From NCBI GenBank assembly GCA_038233135.1, contig JBBSMN010000007.1, positions 1 through 29,438 on the forward strand: DNA of 29,438 bases. Reading direction: 5' to 3'. Origin of the DNA: JACCVL01 sp038233135. GTDB taxonomy: Bacteria > Actinomycetota > Actinomycetes > Propionibacteriales > Nocardioidaceae. Below, piece after piece: positions 23,167 to 29,438 of the stretch. Below the pieces are notes generated by a model, which was not told the DNA's origin, ran no database searches, and saw nothing but the letters and a program-made list of their open reading frames with translations. Made by a program: the position numbers and the translations under genes. Each line of letters opens with the position of its first letter. Position 1 is the stretch's first letter.

Positions 23167-23946
23167 ACGATCGAGATCCTGAACCCCACCAAGCTGGCCC
23201 GAGCAAAGGACACAGGCGCCCGGGTCGCTGGCATTTTGGAGACGCTGAAGAGCCGTAGCACGGTCGGTACGAACCTTCTGGACATCGACCGGTGGGCCGA
23301 GACCATGATCGCCGAGGCTGGAGCGCAGTCCTGCTACGTCGACTACGAGCCGTCCTTCGGACGCGGGCCGTTCGGCCACTACATCTGCACGGCCGTCAAC
23401 GACGCCGTGCTCCACGGACTGCCATACGACCACCCGCTTGCCGACGGCGATCTGCTGACACTCGACCTCGCCGTCTCCAAAGGCGGAGTCGCTGCAGACT
23501 ATGCCATAAGCTTCATCGTGGGCGAATCAAAACCCCCGGAGAGCGTCGCGATGATCAGCGCAACCGAACGTGCATTGAGCGCAGGGATAGCCGCTGCCGG
23601 ACCCGCGGCTCGCATCGGTGATATTTCCCATGCCATCGGCTCGGTCCTCAGTGAGGCGGGGTACCCGATCAACACCGACGGAGGTCATGGCATCGGATCA
23701 ACGATGCACCAGGACCCGCACGTTTCAAACACCGGACGGCCCGGCCGTGGGTTCAAACTGCGCCCTGGGCTGCTGCTCGCACTGGAGCCGTGGGTCATGG
23801 CCGACACCGCCGCGCTCGTCACTGACGCCGACGGGTGGACGCTCCGAAGTGCGACAGGCTGCCGGACAGCACACAGCGAGCACACGATCGCTATCACCAA
23901 CGACGGAGCCGAAATCCTCACCTTGCCGAAGCAGGTGCAACAGTGA
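23167..23946 (+). CDS. map: Type I methionine aminopeptidase with apparent ACG start
   Basis: The enzyme removes the initiator Met from new proteins. All metal ligands are visible: Asp in LTLDLAV, Asp in GVAADYAISF, His in GGHGIG, Glu in LALEPW and Glu in SEHTIAI, plus the substrate-side His in NDAVLHGLP. The coding sequence extends upstream of the first standard start (TTG 23236) through IEILNPTKLARAKDTGARVA, which looks like the real family N-terminus. An in-frame stop lies at 23152. GAGGAAGG (23152-23159) ends 7 bases before ACG at 23167, where ATG would be expected. The full frame gives 259 residues, the usual length. Start at ACG is inferred; CTG 23179 or TTG 23236 are alternatives, the last losing 23 residues. 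Confidence 0.85.
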   Translation, partial: TIEILNPTKLARAKDTGARVAGILETLKSRSTVGTNLLDIDRWAETMIAEAGAQSCYVDYEPSFGRGPFGHYICTAVNDAVLHGLPYDHPLADGDLLTLDLAVSKGGVAADYAISFIVGESKPPESVAMISATERALSAGIAAAGPAARIGDISHAIGSVLSEAGYPINTDGGHGIGSTMHQDPHVSNTGRPGRGFKLRPGLLLALEPWVMADTAALVTDADGWTLRSATGCRTAHSEHTIAITNDGAEILTLPKQVQQ

Positions 23947-24026
23947 GGTCGAAGCCACGCTTGCTCCCGACGTGCGACCGGTCAACCCATCAGCCGCTAC
24001 GAGCACCCACCCCCCGGCGTACTGCC

Positions 24027-24081
24027 GAGTGCGGTGTTCGCGGTCAATGCGCAGCCACGATGTGACCGACACCACCGCACT
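24027..24081. repeat. Inverted repeat, GAGTGCGGTGTT family, copy 2
   Basis: AGTGCGGTG...GGTCA (24028-24046) pairs with TGACC...CACCGCACT (24063-24081) at 16 of 19 positions around a 16-base loop. The left arm begins with the same GAGTGCGGTGTT as copy 1 at 5585. It starts 80 bases after the aminopeptidase stop and lies 63 bases before the TetR operator. The loop sequences of the two copies differ. Confidence 0.75.
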
Positions 24082-24144
24082 GGATCGTGCGCTGCGGACG
24101 ATCCAGCGCGCGCCGTGCGTTGTGCGGTTGTACGCTGAGACGAG

Positions 24145-24159
24145 ACGAAACAGTTTCGT
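24145..24159. promoter_or_regulatory. TetR-type operator, palindrome ACGAAAC-A-GTTTCGT
   Basis: A perfect 15-base palindrome (7+1+7), extendable with one mismatch to 19 bases, lies 71 bases upstream of the TetR gene in an AT-richer patch. TTGTAC (24128) and TATTAC (24162) flank it as possible -35 and -10 elements, though their spacing is not ideal. The GAAAC/GTTTC half-sites and the position fit autoregulation of the tetR-efflux operon. Confidence 0.65.
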
Positions 24160-24230
24160 TTTATTACGGCAAACCGACAGCGCGGTGAACATCGGGTGAC
24201 CGCGCCACCCCTCTGAGCAGGAGAAGCCCC

Positions 24231-24833
24231 GTGACCACGACCACCAGGCGCCCCCGCGTCGAGGGCGCCCGCGAGAACGAAGTCCTCGACGCCGCCGTCG
24301 AGGTGCTCGCCGAGGTCGGTTACGACCGCCTCACCATGGACCAGGTGGCCCTGGCTGCCCATGCCTCCAAGGCCACGCTCTACCGGCGCTGGTCGACCAA
24401 GGCCGAGCTGGTGGTCGACGCGGTCAGCCGCGCCAAGGGGCTGCCCGGCCCGGAGGTGCCGGACACCGGTTCGCTGCGAGGCGACCTGATGGCGCTGGCG
24501 TGCGGACCCGCCGGCATGACCGACCGGCTCCCGATGTCGGTGCTCGGTGGTCTGCTGACCGCACTGCACACCGACGCCGAGCTGTCGGCTGCCTGGCGCC
24601 AGCGTTTCCTGGCGCCCCGGATGGCTGTGACGCTCACTGTCTTCGACCGAGCCGCGCGCCGCGGCGAGGTCGATCCCGATCTCGACCTGGAGATGCTCCA
24701 CACCGTGCTGCCAAGCATGTGCGCCTTCCACTCCACCGTCCTCGGTCACGTCGTCGACGAGTCGTTCGTCGCCCGTGTCCTCGATCAGGTGGTGCTCCGC
24801 GCCACCGCACCGATCTCGAAGGATCCAGCATGA
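24231..24833 (+). CDS. TetR/AcrR-family transcriptional repressor
   Basis: The 200-residue product has an N-terminal TetR HTH (ENEVLDAAVEVLAEVGYDRL, TMDQVALAAHASKATLYRRW, STKAELVVDAV; residues 15-64). A helical ligand-binding domain follows with SVLGGLLTALHTDAELSAAW and RRGEVDPDLDLEMLHTVLPS. GTG 24231 has AGGAG about 9 bases upstream. The stop overlaps the ATG of a DHA2 efflux gene by 4 bases, so regulator and pump are one operon. The palindrome at 24145-24159 is the probable binding site. I infer derepression by a pump substrate; the ligand is unknown. Confidence 0.93.
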   Translation: MTTTTRRPRVEGARENEVLDAAVEVLAEVGYDRLTMDQVALAAHASKATLYRRWSTKAELVVDAVSRAKGLPGPEVPDTGSLRGDLMALACGPAGMTDRLPMSVLGGLLTALHTDAELSAAWRQRFLAPRMAVTLTVFDRAARRGEVDPDLDLEMLHTVLPSMCAFHSTVLGHVVDESFVARVLDQVVLRATAPISKDPA

Positions 24834-26401
24834 GCACAGAACCCACCACTCGACCGGCCGGCCGGCCGGACGAACCCGACGGCACCCCACCGGACGCCGA
24901 GACCGGTCACCGCAATCTCGGCATCGCGCTGGTGCTGATCAGCGCGGCGCAGCTGATGGTCGTCCTCGACGCCTCGGTGGTGAACATCGCGCTGCCCCGC
25001 ATCCAGGGCGACCTCGCGATCAGCGACGCCAACCTCACCTGGGTCGTGACCGCATACGCCATCGCCTTCGGCGGACTCCTGCTCCTCGGTGGACGGATGG
25101 GCGACGTCATCGGACGACGCAAGGTCTTCATCGCCGGCGTGCTGGTGTTCGCGCTGGCATCCCTGCTGGCCGGCTTCGCGCAGTCGGAGTGGCAGCTGCT
25201 CAGCGCCCGTGCCCTGCAAGGGGCAGGGGCAGCAGCGGCCTCGCCGACGGCGCTGGCCCTCATCACGACCACCTTCCCGGCGGGCCCGCCACGCAACCGA
25301 GCCTTCGCGGTCTACGCCGCGATGTCCGGAGCAGGAGCCGCGGTCGGCCTCATCGTCGGCGGAGCGCTCACCGAGGCCTCGTGGCGCTGGACGATGTTCA
25401 TCAACGTGCCGATCGGCCTGTTCGTGGCCTTCCTGGCACCGCGCTTCCTGTCCGAGTCCAAGCCACAACCGGGCCGGTGGGACCTGCCCGGCGCCGTGAC
25501 CGCCACCCTCGGCCTGGTCGCGGTCGTCTACGGGTTCAACCACAAGGCCCAGGTCGACCCGTCGACCGGCGCCCCGGCAACGTGGACGGAGTTCTGGACG
25601 ATCGCGCCGATCGTCGCCGGGTTCGCACTCCTCGTTGCGTTCTTCGTCATCGAGGCGCGGACGCCGCACGCCCTGCTCCCGTTGCGCATCATCACCGACC
25701 GCACCCGAGCAGTCAGCTTCACGGTGATGCTCATCGTCGGCGCATCCATCTTCTCGATGTTCTTGTTCCTGTCGCTGTTCATCCAGCAGGTCCTCGGCTA
25801 CAGCCCGCTCAAGGCCGGCGTGGCGTTCCTGCCCTTCACCGCGGGCATCATCGTCGCCGCCCAGATCGCCTCGGCACTGATCTCCCGCGTTGACCCGCGG
25901 TGGATCGCCGGCACCGGCGGCGCCATGACCGTGCTAGCGATGTGGGGCTACGGCCGGCTCGAGGTCGACTCCCCGTACGTCGGCGCTCTGATGCCGTGGA
26001 TCATCGTCCAGGCCATCGGCATGGGCCTCCTGTTCGTCCCACTGACGCTGACGGCGGTCAGTCGTGTCGACCGTGCCGACTCCGGTGTCGGCTCGGCGGT
26101 GCTGAACACGGTCCAGCAGGTGGGTGGCGCGATCGGCATCGCGGTGCTGGGCACCGTCTTCGCCAACGGGATCAACGACAAGCTCGGTGAGCTGCAGGCG
26201 CGGGCCGGCGGTGCGCAGCCGAGCCAGGAGCAGATGGAGCTCGGCAGCCGGATCGCGCAGACCTTCGGCACCACGCAGACCTTCGGCGTGGCGATCTGGA
26301 TGATGACGGCAGCCACCGTGATCACCGTGCTCGGGCTGTCGATCAAGCACCAGGACCTGGCCACCGACGCCACCCCCGGCAGCCTCCCCCGCGATCCGTG
26401 A
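24830..26401 (+). CDS. DHA2-family (EmrB/QacA) MFS drug:proton antiporter
   Basis: The 523-residue protein has a polar N-terminus of about 30 residues and then roughly 14 membrane helices, the layout of DHA2 multidrug transporters. TM1 carries MVVLDASVVNIALPRIQ, typical of EmrB/QacA proteins. The loop between TM2 and TM3 has motif A, GGRMGDVIGRRKVF. A motif C-like stretch, MSGAGAAVGLIVGGALTE, is in TM5. Later blocks include SVFFFLSLFIQQVLGYSPLKAG-like sequence and GVGSAVLNTVQQVGGAIGIA. It is coupled to the TetR gene by an ATGA overlap. Its last codons and TGA stop lie inside the inverted copy of the ACTCACGGAT repeat. Substrates are unknown. Confidence 0.93.
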   Translation: MSTEPTTRPAGRPDEPDGTPPDAETGHRNLGIALVLISAAQLMVVLDASVVNIALPRIQGDLAISDANLTWVVTAYAIAFGGLLLLGGRMGDVIGRRKVFIAGVLVFALASLLAGFAQSEWQLLSARALQGAGAAAASPTALALITTTFPAGPPRNRAFAVYAAMSGAGAAVGLIVGGALTEASWRWTMFINVPIGLFVAFLAPRFLSESKPQPGRWDLPGAVTATLGLVAVVYGFNHKAQVDPSTGAPATWTEFWTIAPIVAGFALLVAFFVIEARTPHALLPLRIITDRTRAVSFTVMLIVGASIFSMFLFLSLFIQQVLGYSPLKAGVAFLPFTAGIIVAAQIASALISRVDPRWIAGTGGAMTVLAMWGYGRLEVDSPYVGALMPWIIVQAIGMGLLFVPLTLTAVSRVDRADSGVGSAVLNTVQQVGGAIGIAVLGTVFANGINDKLGELQARAGGAQPSQEQMELGSRIAQTFGTTQTFGVAIWMMTAATVITVLGLSIKHQDLATDATPGSLPRDP

Positions 26402-26433
26402 GTTTCCGCACGCTCATCCGTGAGTTTCTGCAC
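26392..26433. repeat. ACTCACGGAT tandem repeat, copy B (inverted), containing the MFS stop codon
   Basis: ATCCGTGAGT occurs at 26394-26403 and 26416-26425, again 22 bases apart. The reverse complement matches copy A (2727) over AACTCACGGATGAG and GAAACTCACGGATCG, with six different bases between. The TGA at 26399-26401, the stop of the efflux gene, is part of the repeat. Confidence 0.8.
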
Positions 26434-26451
26434 GGCTTCGCCGCCCACGGC

Positions 26452-26457
26452 TACCCT
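26452..26457 (+). promoter_or_regulatory. Putative -10 box of a leaderless promoter for the aminotransferase pair
   Basis: TACCCT lies 7 bases before GTG 26465. It supports this start over a GTG at 26420, which lies inside the repeat. Confidence 0.45.
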
Positions 26458-26464
26458 CCCGCAG

Positions 26465-27412
26465 GTGACCCAGGGCACGCACTCGTACGAGGAAGACCCG
26501 CGCAACGCTGAGGCGCTGGTGCTGGTCAACGGCGAGTTGGTGCCGCGCGAGCAGGCGGTGGTGTCGGTGTTCGACTCGGGCTTCGTGCTCGGGGACGGCG
26601 TCTGGGAGGGTCTGCGCGTCGCGGGAGGTCACCCGGCGTTCCTCGAGCGACACCTCGACCGGCTGTTCGAGGGAGCGGCCGCCATCGCCCTGGACGTCGG
26701 TCGCAGCCGGCCTGAGCTCACCGCCGACCTCTACCGGCTGCTGGCGGCGAACGCCATGACCGACGGCGTGCACGTACGCCTGATGGTCACCCGTGGCATC
26801 AAGGCCACCCCGTACCAGGATCCCCGGGTCACGATCGGTCCAGCGACAGTCGTGATGATCGCCGAGCACAAGGAACCACTGCCATCCACCGTCGAGCGCG
26901 GCATCACACTTTTCACGACCCACGTCCGCCGCGCCGCGCCCGACACCCTGGACCCCAAGCTGAACGCGCACAGCAAGCTGAACGACATCCTGGCCTGCAT
27001 CCAGGCCTATACCGCCGGCGCGGACGAAGCGCTCATGCTCGACCCGCACGGCTTTGTCGCCACCTGCAACTCGACGCACTTCTTCTGCGTGCGCCGCGGT
27101 GACGACGGTGAGCCGCAGGTGTGGACGTCGGATGGCAGGTACTGCCTCGACGGCATCACCCGCTCCAACGTGCTGCGGGTCTGCCGCTCCGCCGGCATCG
27201 CGGCTCACGAGAAGTCGTTCAGCCTCACCGACGTGTACGGCGCGAGCGAGGCCCTCGTGACCGGAACCTTCGCCGGCGTCGTGCCCGTCCGCGAGGTCGA
27301 CGGGCGGCGCATCGGCGACGGGACGCGCGGACCGGTCACCGCACGGCTGCAGCAGCTGTACGCCGAGCTGCTGGCCGCCGACGTGGCCGCTCGGACGACA
27401 CCCGTGCCGTGA
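26465..27412 (+). CDS. Class IV PLP aminotransferase (branched-chain / D-amino-acid type)
   Basis: The 315-residue product is a fold-type IV PLP enzyme. Characteristic parts are LVNGELVPREQAVVSVFDSG and LGDGVWEGLRVAGGHPAFLE near the N-terminus. The probable PLP lysine is in TLDPKLNAHSKLND (about Lys165), and GADEALMLDPHGFVATCNST and CLDGITRSNVLRVC follow, with the phosphate-binding ALVTGTFAGVVPV late in the protein. Family members act on branched-chain or D-amino acids or lyse aminodeoxychorismate; the substrate here is not evident. The stop overlaps the GTG of the sulfotransferase-like gene. In plants the same two domains occur fused (branched-chain-aminotransferase-like proteins), which suggests a shared function. 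Confidence 0.9.
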   Translation: MTQGTHSYEEDPRNAEALVLVNGELVPREQAVVSVFDSGFVLGDGVWEGLRVAGGHPAFLERHLDRLFEGAAAIALDVGRSRPELTADLYRLLAANAMTDGVHVRLMVTRGIKATPYQDPRVTIGPATVVMIAEHKEPLPSTVERGITLFTTHVRRAAPDTLDPKLNAHSKLNDILACIQAYTAGADEALMLDPHGFVATCNSTHFFCVRRGDDGEPQVWTSDGRYCLDGITRSNVLRVCRSAGIAAHEKSFSLTDVYGASEALVTGTFAGVVPVREVDGRRIGDGTRGPVTARLQQLYAELLAADVAARTTPVP

Positions 27413-28152
27413 CTGCGCCAGGTGCGGAGCCGGTGCGGTTGGCCGTCTGGTCAGGGCCACGCAACATCTCCACCGCCCTGATGCGCGCATGGGAGAACCG
27501 TCCCGACTGCATGGTCGTGGACGAGCCCCTGTACGCGGCCTACCTGGCCATGACCGGCATCGAGCATCCGGGCCGCGACGTGGTGATCGCCGCCGGTCCC
27601 ACCGACTGGCGGGAGGCAGTGGCCGCCCTGCACTGTCCCGTGCCAGCCGGCGTACGGGTGCACTACGCCAAGCACATGACCCACCACCTGTTGCCGGAGA
27701 TGGGCTGGGACTGGCTGACCGATTTCACCAACGTTCTGCTCGTGCGTGAGCCGCGGGAGGTGGTCGCGTCCTACGTCCGGTCCCGGGGGACCGTCGAGCC
27801 TGCCGACATCGGTCTGCTCCAGCAGGCCGACCTGCTCGACCACCTGCTCGGCGACGGTCAGCAGCCGCCGGTGATCGACGCGGGCGACTTCCTGCGCGAC
27901 CCGCGTGACCATCTGGAGTGGTGGTGCGACTGGCTCGGGCTGCCGTTCACCGACGCGATGCTGAGCTGGCCCGCCGGGCCCCGCGCCAGCGACGGAGTGT
28001 GGGCGCGGCACTGGTACGACGCGGTGCTCGCCAGCACCGGCTTCGAGCCGTGGCGGCCGCGGGCCATCGAGCTGTCTGCGCGCGAGGCGGCTGTCGCCGA
28101 GGCGTGCCGACCGGCGTACGAGCGGCTGCGCGAGCGGCGGGTGCGGGTGTGA
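27409..28152 (+). CDS. Sulfotransferase-like P-loop protein paired with the aminotransferase
   Basis: GTG 27409 overlaps the aminotransferase stop as GTGA and gives 247 residues. The N-terminal VRLAVWSGPRNISTALMRAW resembles the PAPS 5'-phosphosulfate-binding P-loop of sulfotransferase-family proteins. NVLLVREPREVVASYV corresponds to the region that contacts the 3'-phosphate. DFLRDPRDHLEWWCDWLGLP and a C-terminal WARHWYDAVLASTGFEPW follow. No signal peptide is present. Sulfotransferase activity is not proven for this subfamily. The longer frame back to 27121 is only a shadow of the aminotransferase gene. Confidence 0.85.
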   Translation: MTAPGAEPVRLAVWSGPRNISTALMRAWENRPDCMVVDEPLYAAYLAMTGIEHPGRDVVIAAGPTDWREAVAALHCPVPAGVRVHYAKHMTHHLLPEMGWDWLTDFTNVLLVREPREVVASYVRSRGTVEPADIGLLQQADLLDHLLGDGQQPPVIDAGDFLRDPRDHLEWWCDWLGLPFTDAMLSWPAGPRASDGVWARHWYDAVLASTGFEPWRPRAIELSAREAAVAEACRPAYERLRERRVRV

Positions 28153-28203
28153 CTGCGCACCGACACGGCGGGCTGCGGTGTCCTCGGCTGCACCGTCCCG
28201 TGC

Positions 28204-28626
28204 TCAGTCCGCAGGGCGGCGGCGCAGCTGCTTGGTGCGCGACCGGTGCTGCTTGGCCTCGAGCCGCCGCCGCACCGAGCCGCGGGTGGGTCGGGTGGCT
28301 CGGCGGGTACGCGGCGGCGGAGCCAGCGCCTGGTCGAGCGCCTCGACCATGCGCTGCTCGGCTGCGCGCCGGTTGGCGATCTGGGCCCGGTGCTCCTGCG
28401 CCGACACGGTGAGGACGCCGTCGACCAGCCGACCGGCGAGGCGCTGCAGCGCGCGCTCCCGCAGCGGCTGCGGCAGCGCGGTCGTACGGGCCACGTCGAA
28501 GGACAGCTCCACCCTGCTGTCGGCGGTGTTGACGCCCTGGCCGCCGGGACCTTGCGACCGCGAGAACCGCCAGCGCAGCTCGCGACGCGGGATCGACAGC
28601 GAGCGCACCCGCACCGACGATGTCAT
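28204..28626 (-). CDS. arfB: Alternative ribosome-rescue peptidyl-tRNA hydrolase ArfB
   Basis: ArfB (YaeJ) frees ribosomes stalled at mRNA ends by hydrolysing peptidyl-tRNA with a release-factor-like GGQ motif. The 140-residue product has SIPRRELRWRFSRSQGPGGQ then GVN, with GGQ at 28-30. It has a domain body with SRVELSFDV and the basic C-terminal tail KQHRSRTKQLRRRP that enters the empty mRNA channel. Both functional elements are therefore present. ATG 28626 overlaps the stop of the methyltransferase remnant by 4 bases, so translation may depend on that broken upstream frame. It is convergent with the sulfotransferase-like gene 51 bases away. Confidence 0.94.
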   Translation of the reverse strand: MTSSVRVRSLSIPRRELRWRFSRSQGPGGQGVNTADSRVELSFDVARTTALPQPLRERALQRLAGRLVDGVLTVSAQEHRAQIANRRAAEQRMVEALDQALAPPPRTRRATRPTRGSVRRRLEAKQHRSRTKQLRRRPAD

Positions 28627-29174
28627 GGCGTGGAGGGTCGGCTCGGCGCCGTTCCCCAGCGGCCGGCCAGGTATTTCTGCCGCTCCGCCGCGTCGGCGGT
28701 CCCGCGGGTCCCGTTGCCGATCCGCACGTAGAACGCGGTCTTCCGGATCACCTGGCCACCCTTGTCGGGGTTCGTCATCAGATGCTCCCCTTCGGCACGA
28801 TCCATTCGGTCGACTGCCAGGTTCACCATCAGGCGGATGACCTCGCGCGGGGTGAAGTGCTCACCGGCGGTCTCGTTTGACCGCTCGGAGAACCGCCGGA
28901 GAAGGCCCACACGTCCGCGTGCAGGTTTGTCGGCGATGTTGGTCGGGTCTTCCAGCAGCATCGTCATGGTCAGCTGGGAGACGTTGTAGAACTGCTGACC
29001 ACCGGCGGCCTCGCCCTTCGTCGGCTCCAGCACGCAGTCCAGGCGGCGCAGGACCACCATGGGCAGGATGACCCGGCCGTACTCTGACTGCTTGTAGTCA
29101 CCGCGCAGCAGGTCCGCCACCGACCAGACGAACGCGGCGTGGTTGCGGATGGTCGCGTCGCCCGTGATCGGCAC
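28623..29174 (-). pseudogene. Collapsed type I restriction-modification HsdM remnant
   Basis: The 183-residue frame opens with an HsdM-like start (FVWSVADLLRGDYKQSEYGR, VILPMVVLRRLDCVLEPTK), skips to FYNVSQLTMTMLLEDPTNIAD, then to RRFSERSNETAGEHFTPREV and IRLMVNL. Full HsdM proteins are about 500 residues. Here the segments between these blocks and everything after MVNL, including the catalytic NPPF motif, are missing while the frame is kept. The end (KGGQVIRKTAFYVRIGNGTR, then AERQKYLAGRW) resembles the C-terminus of AlbA_2/Schlafen-type ATPases rather than HsdM, though I am less sure of that. It cannot methylate DNA. No hsdS or hsdR is in the window. The stop overlaps the arfB start as ATGA. 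Confidence 0.8.
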
Positions 29175-29289
29175 AGCTCCCCCACGTCGGGTCTCGGCTC
29201 AGACGGTCATCCTGTCACCTCGTCGGCGGGGGACCCCGGGATACTCAGAGCGTGTACGGCGTCGAGGGGCGACGCAGCCGCGGTCACCT

Positions 29290-29327
29290 CCGCCGCTCGG
29301 GAAAGTTTCTCAACTTTCTTTCGGCGG
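29290..29327. terminator. Stem-loop GAAAGTT-TCTC-AACTTTC with outer CCGCCG/CGGCGG stem
   Basis: A perfect 7-bp AT-rich inner stem (29301-29307 with 29312-29318) is enclosed by a perfect 6-bp GC stem (29290-29295 with 29322-29327) across a small internal loop. It lies in the 213 bases between the HsdM remnant start and the next possible gene, where I see nothing else. It could be a terminator, an operator or a repeat element. Confidence 0.4.
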
Positions 29328-29387
29328 CGGGGTCTGTGGGGCCGTTTTCGGGGTCGGACTGTCGGTGGGCTCTGATGGGATATGTCC

Positions 29388-29438
29388 ATGCTCGACAGCG
29401 GCCCGACGGCTCGACACGACCCGCGCGCCGGGACGCCC
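29388..29438 (+). CDS. Possible 5' end of an unidentified gene (cut by window edge)
   Basis: ATG 29388 follows GATATG within 4 bases and the frame stays open for the 17 codons left (MLDSGPTARHDPRAGTP). The AT-richer upstream sequence looks promoter-like. The fragment is too short to identify and could be non-coding. Confidence 0.25.
   Translation, partial: MLDSGPTARHDPRAGTP

Noticed and set aside
26414..27490. 358-residue minus-strand frame opposite the aminotransferase
   Set aside because: Antisense to a gene with clear PLP-enzyme motifs; no domain of its own.
28158..28190. Possible bidirectional terminator hairpin between the sulfotransferase-like gene and arfB
   Set aside because: Only a 5-bp core stem with an 11-base loop and no T-run; too weak to annotate.

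Overview
The window is chromosomal DNA of a high-GC Gram-positive bacterium of the Actinomycetes. The reasons are very high G+C, frequent GTG and TTG starts, genes overlapping by 4 bases (ATGA/GTGA), and the conserved block ABC-F / ispE / rsmA / tatD / metG / rsmI with a divergent protein O-mannosyltransferase. A SepX/GlpR divisome gene beside a gephyrin-like gene points the same way. The genus cannot be named from this sequence. Most of the window is housekeeping, with a few accessory patches.

Layout. (1) 1-6506, minus strand: ABC-F ATPase (cut by the window edge), ispE, rsmA, tatD, metG and rsmI, covering translation, rRNA modification and isoprenoid synthesis. The tatD-rsmA gap, where several actinobacteria carry rpfB, holds only a small tandem repeat. 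(2) 6580-8304, plus: a PMT-family O-mannosyltransferase. (3) 8305-10722: a decayed accessory patch beside tRNA-Ala(CGC). It holds a frameshifted M48 peptidase and a two-gene module like type IV toxin-antitoxin systems (AbiE/MenAT), with an intact HTH antitoxin-like gene and a frameshifted nucleotidyltransferase. (4) 10723-15997, minus: tRNA-Ala, sepX/glpR, a GNAT acetyltransferase, mog, moaC, glp/moeA and a eukaryote-type UDP-glucose pyrophosphorylase. Molybdenum-cofactor genes are interleaved with a gephyrin-like divisome protein and its membrane receptor. (5) 16047-21993: 5-FTHF cyclo-ligase, a large penicillin-acylase-family enzyme, an FmdB zinc ribbon protein, a SAF-domain (CpaB-like) protein, mscL, a 54-residue protein and an atypical SDR. 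(6) 22126-26401: AIM24, a divergent XRE regulator / methionine aminopeptidase pair, and a TetR / DHA2 efflux operon with a palindromic operator. (7) 26465-28152: a class IV aminotransferase overlapping a sulfotransferase-like gene. (8) 28204-29438: arfB coupled to a collapsed type I methyltransferase remnant, then a hairpin and possibly the start of another gene.

Cross-cutting signals. Nine genes have a TANNNT -10-like box ending 6-7 bases before the start codon with no room for a Shine-Dalgarno site, so leaderless transcription is probably common here. Two short intergenic repeat families each occur twice: a paired ACTCACGGAT motif and a GAGTGCGGTGTT palindrome. The methionine aminopeptidase reading frame appears to begin at ACG behind a good ribosome binding site. 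Three single-base frameshifts (M48, nucleotidyltransferase, mscL) could be real decay or assembly errors.
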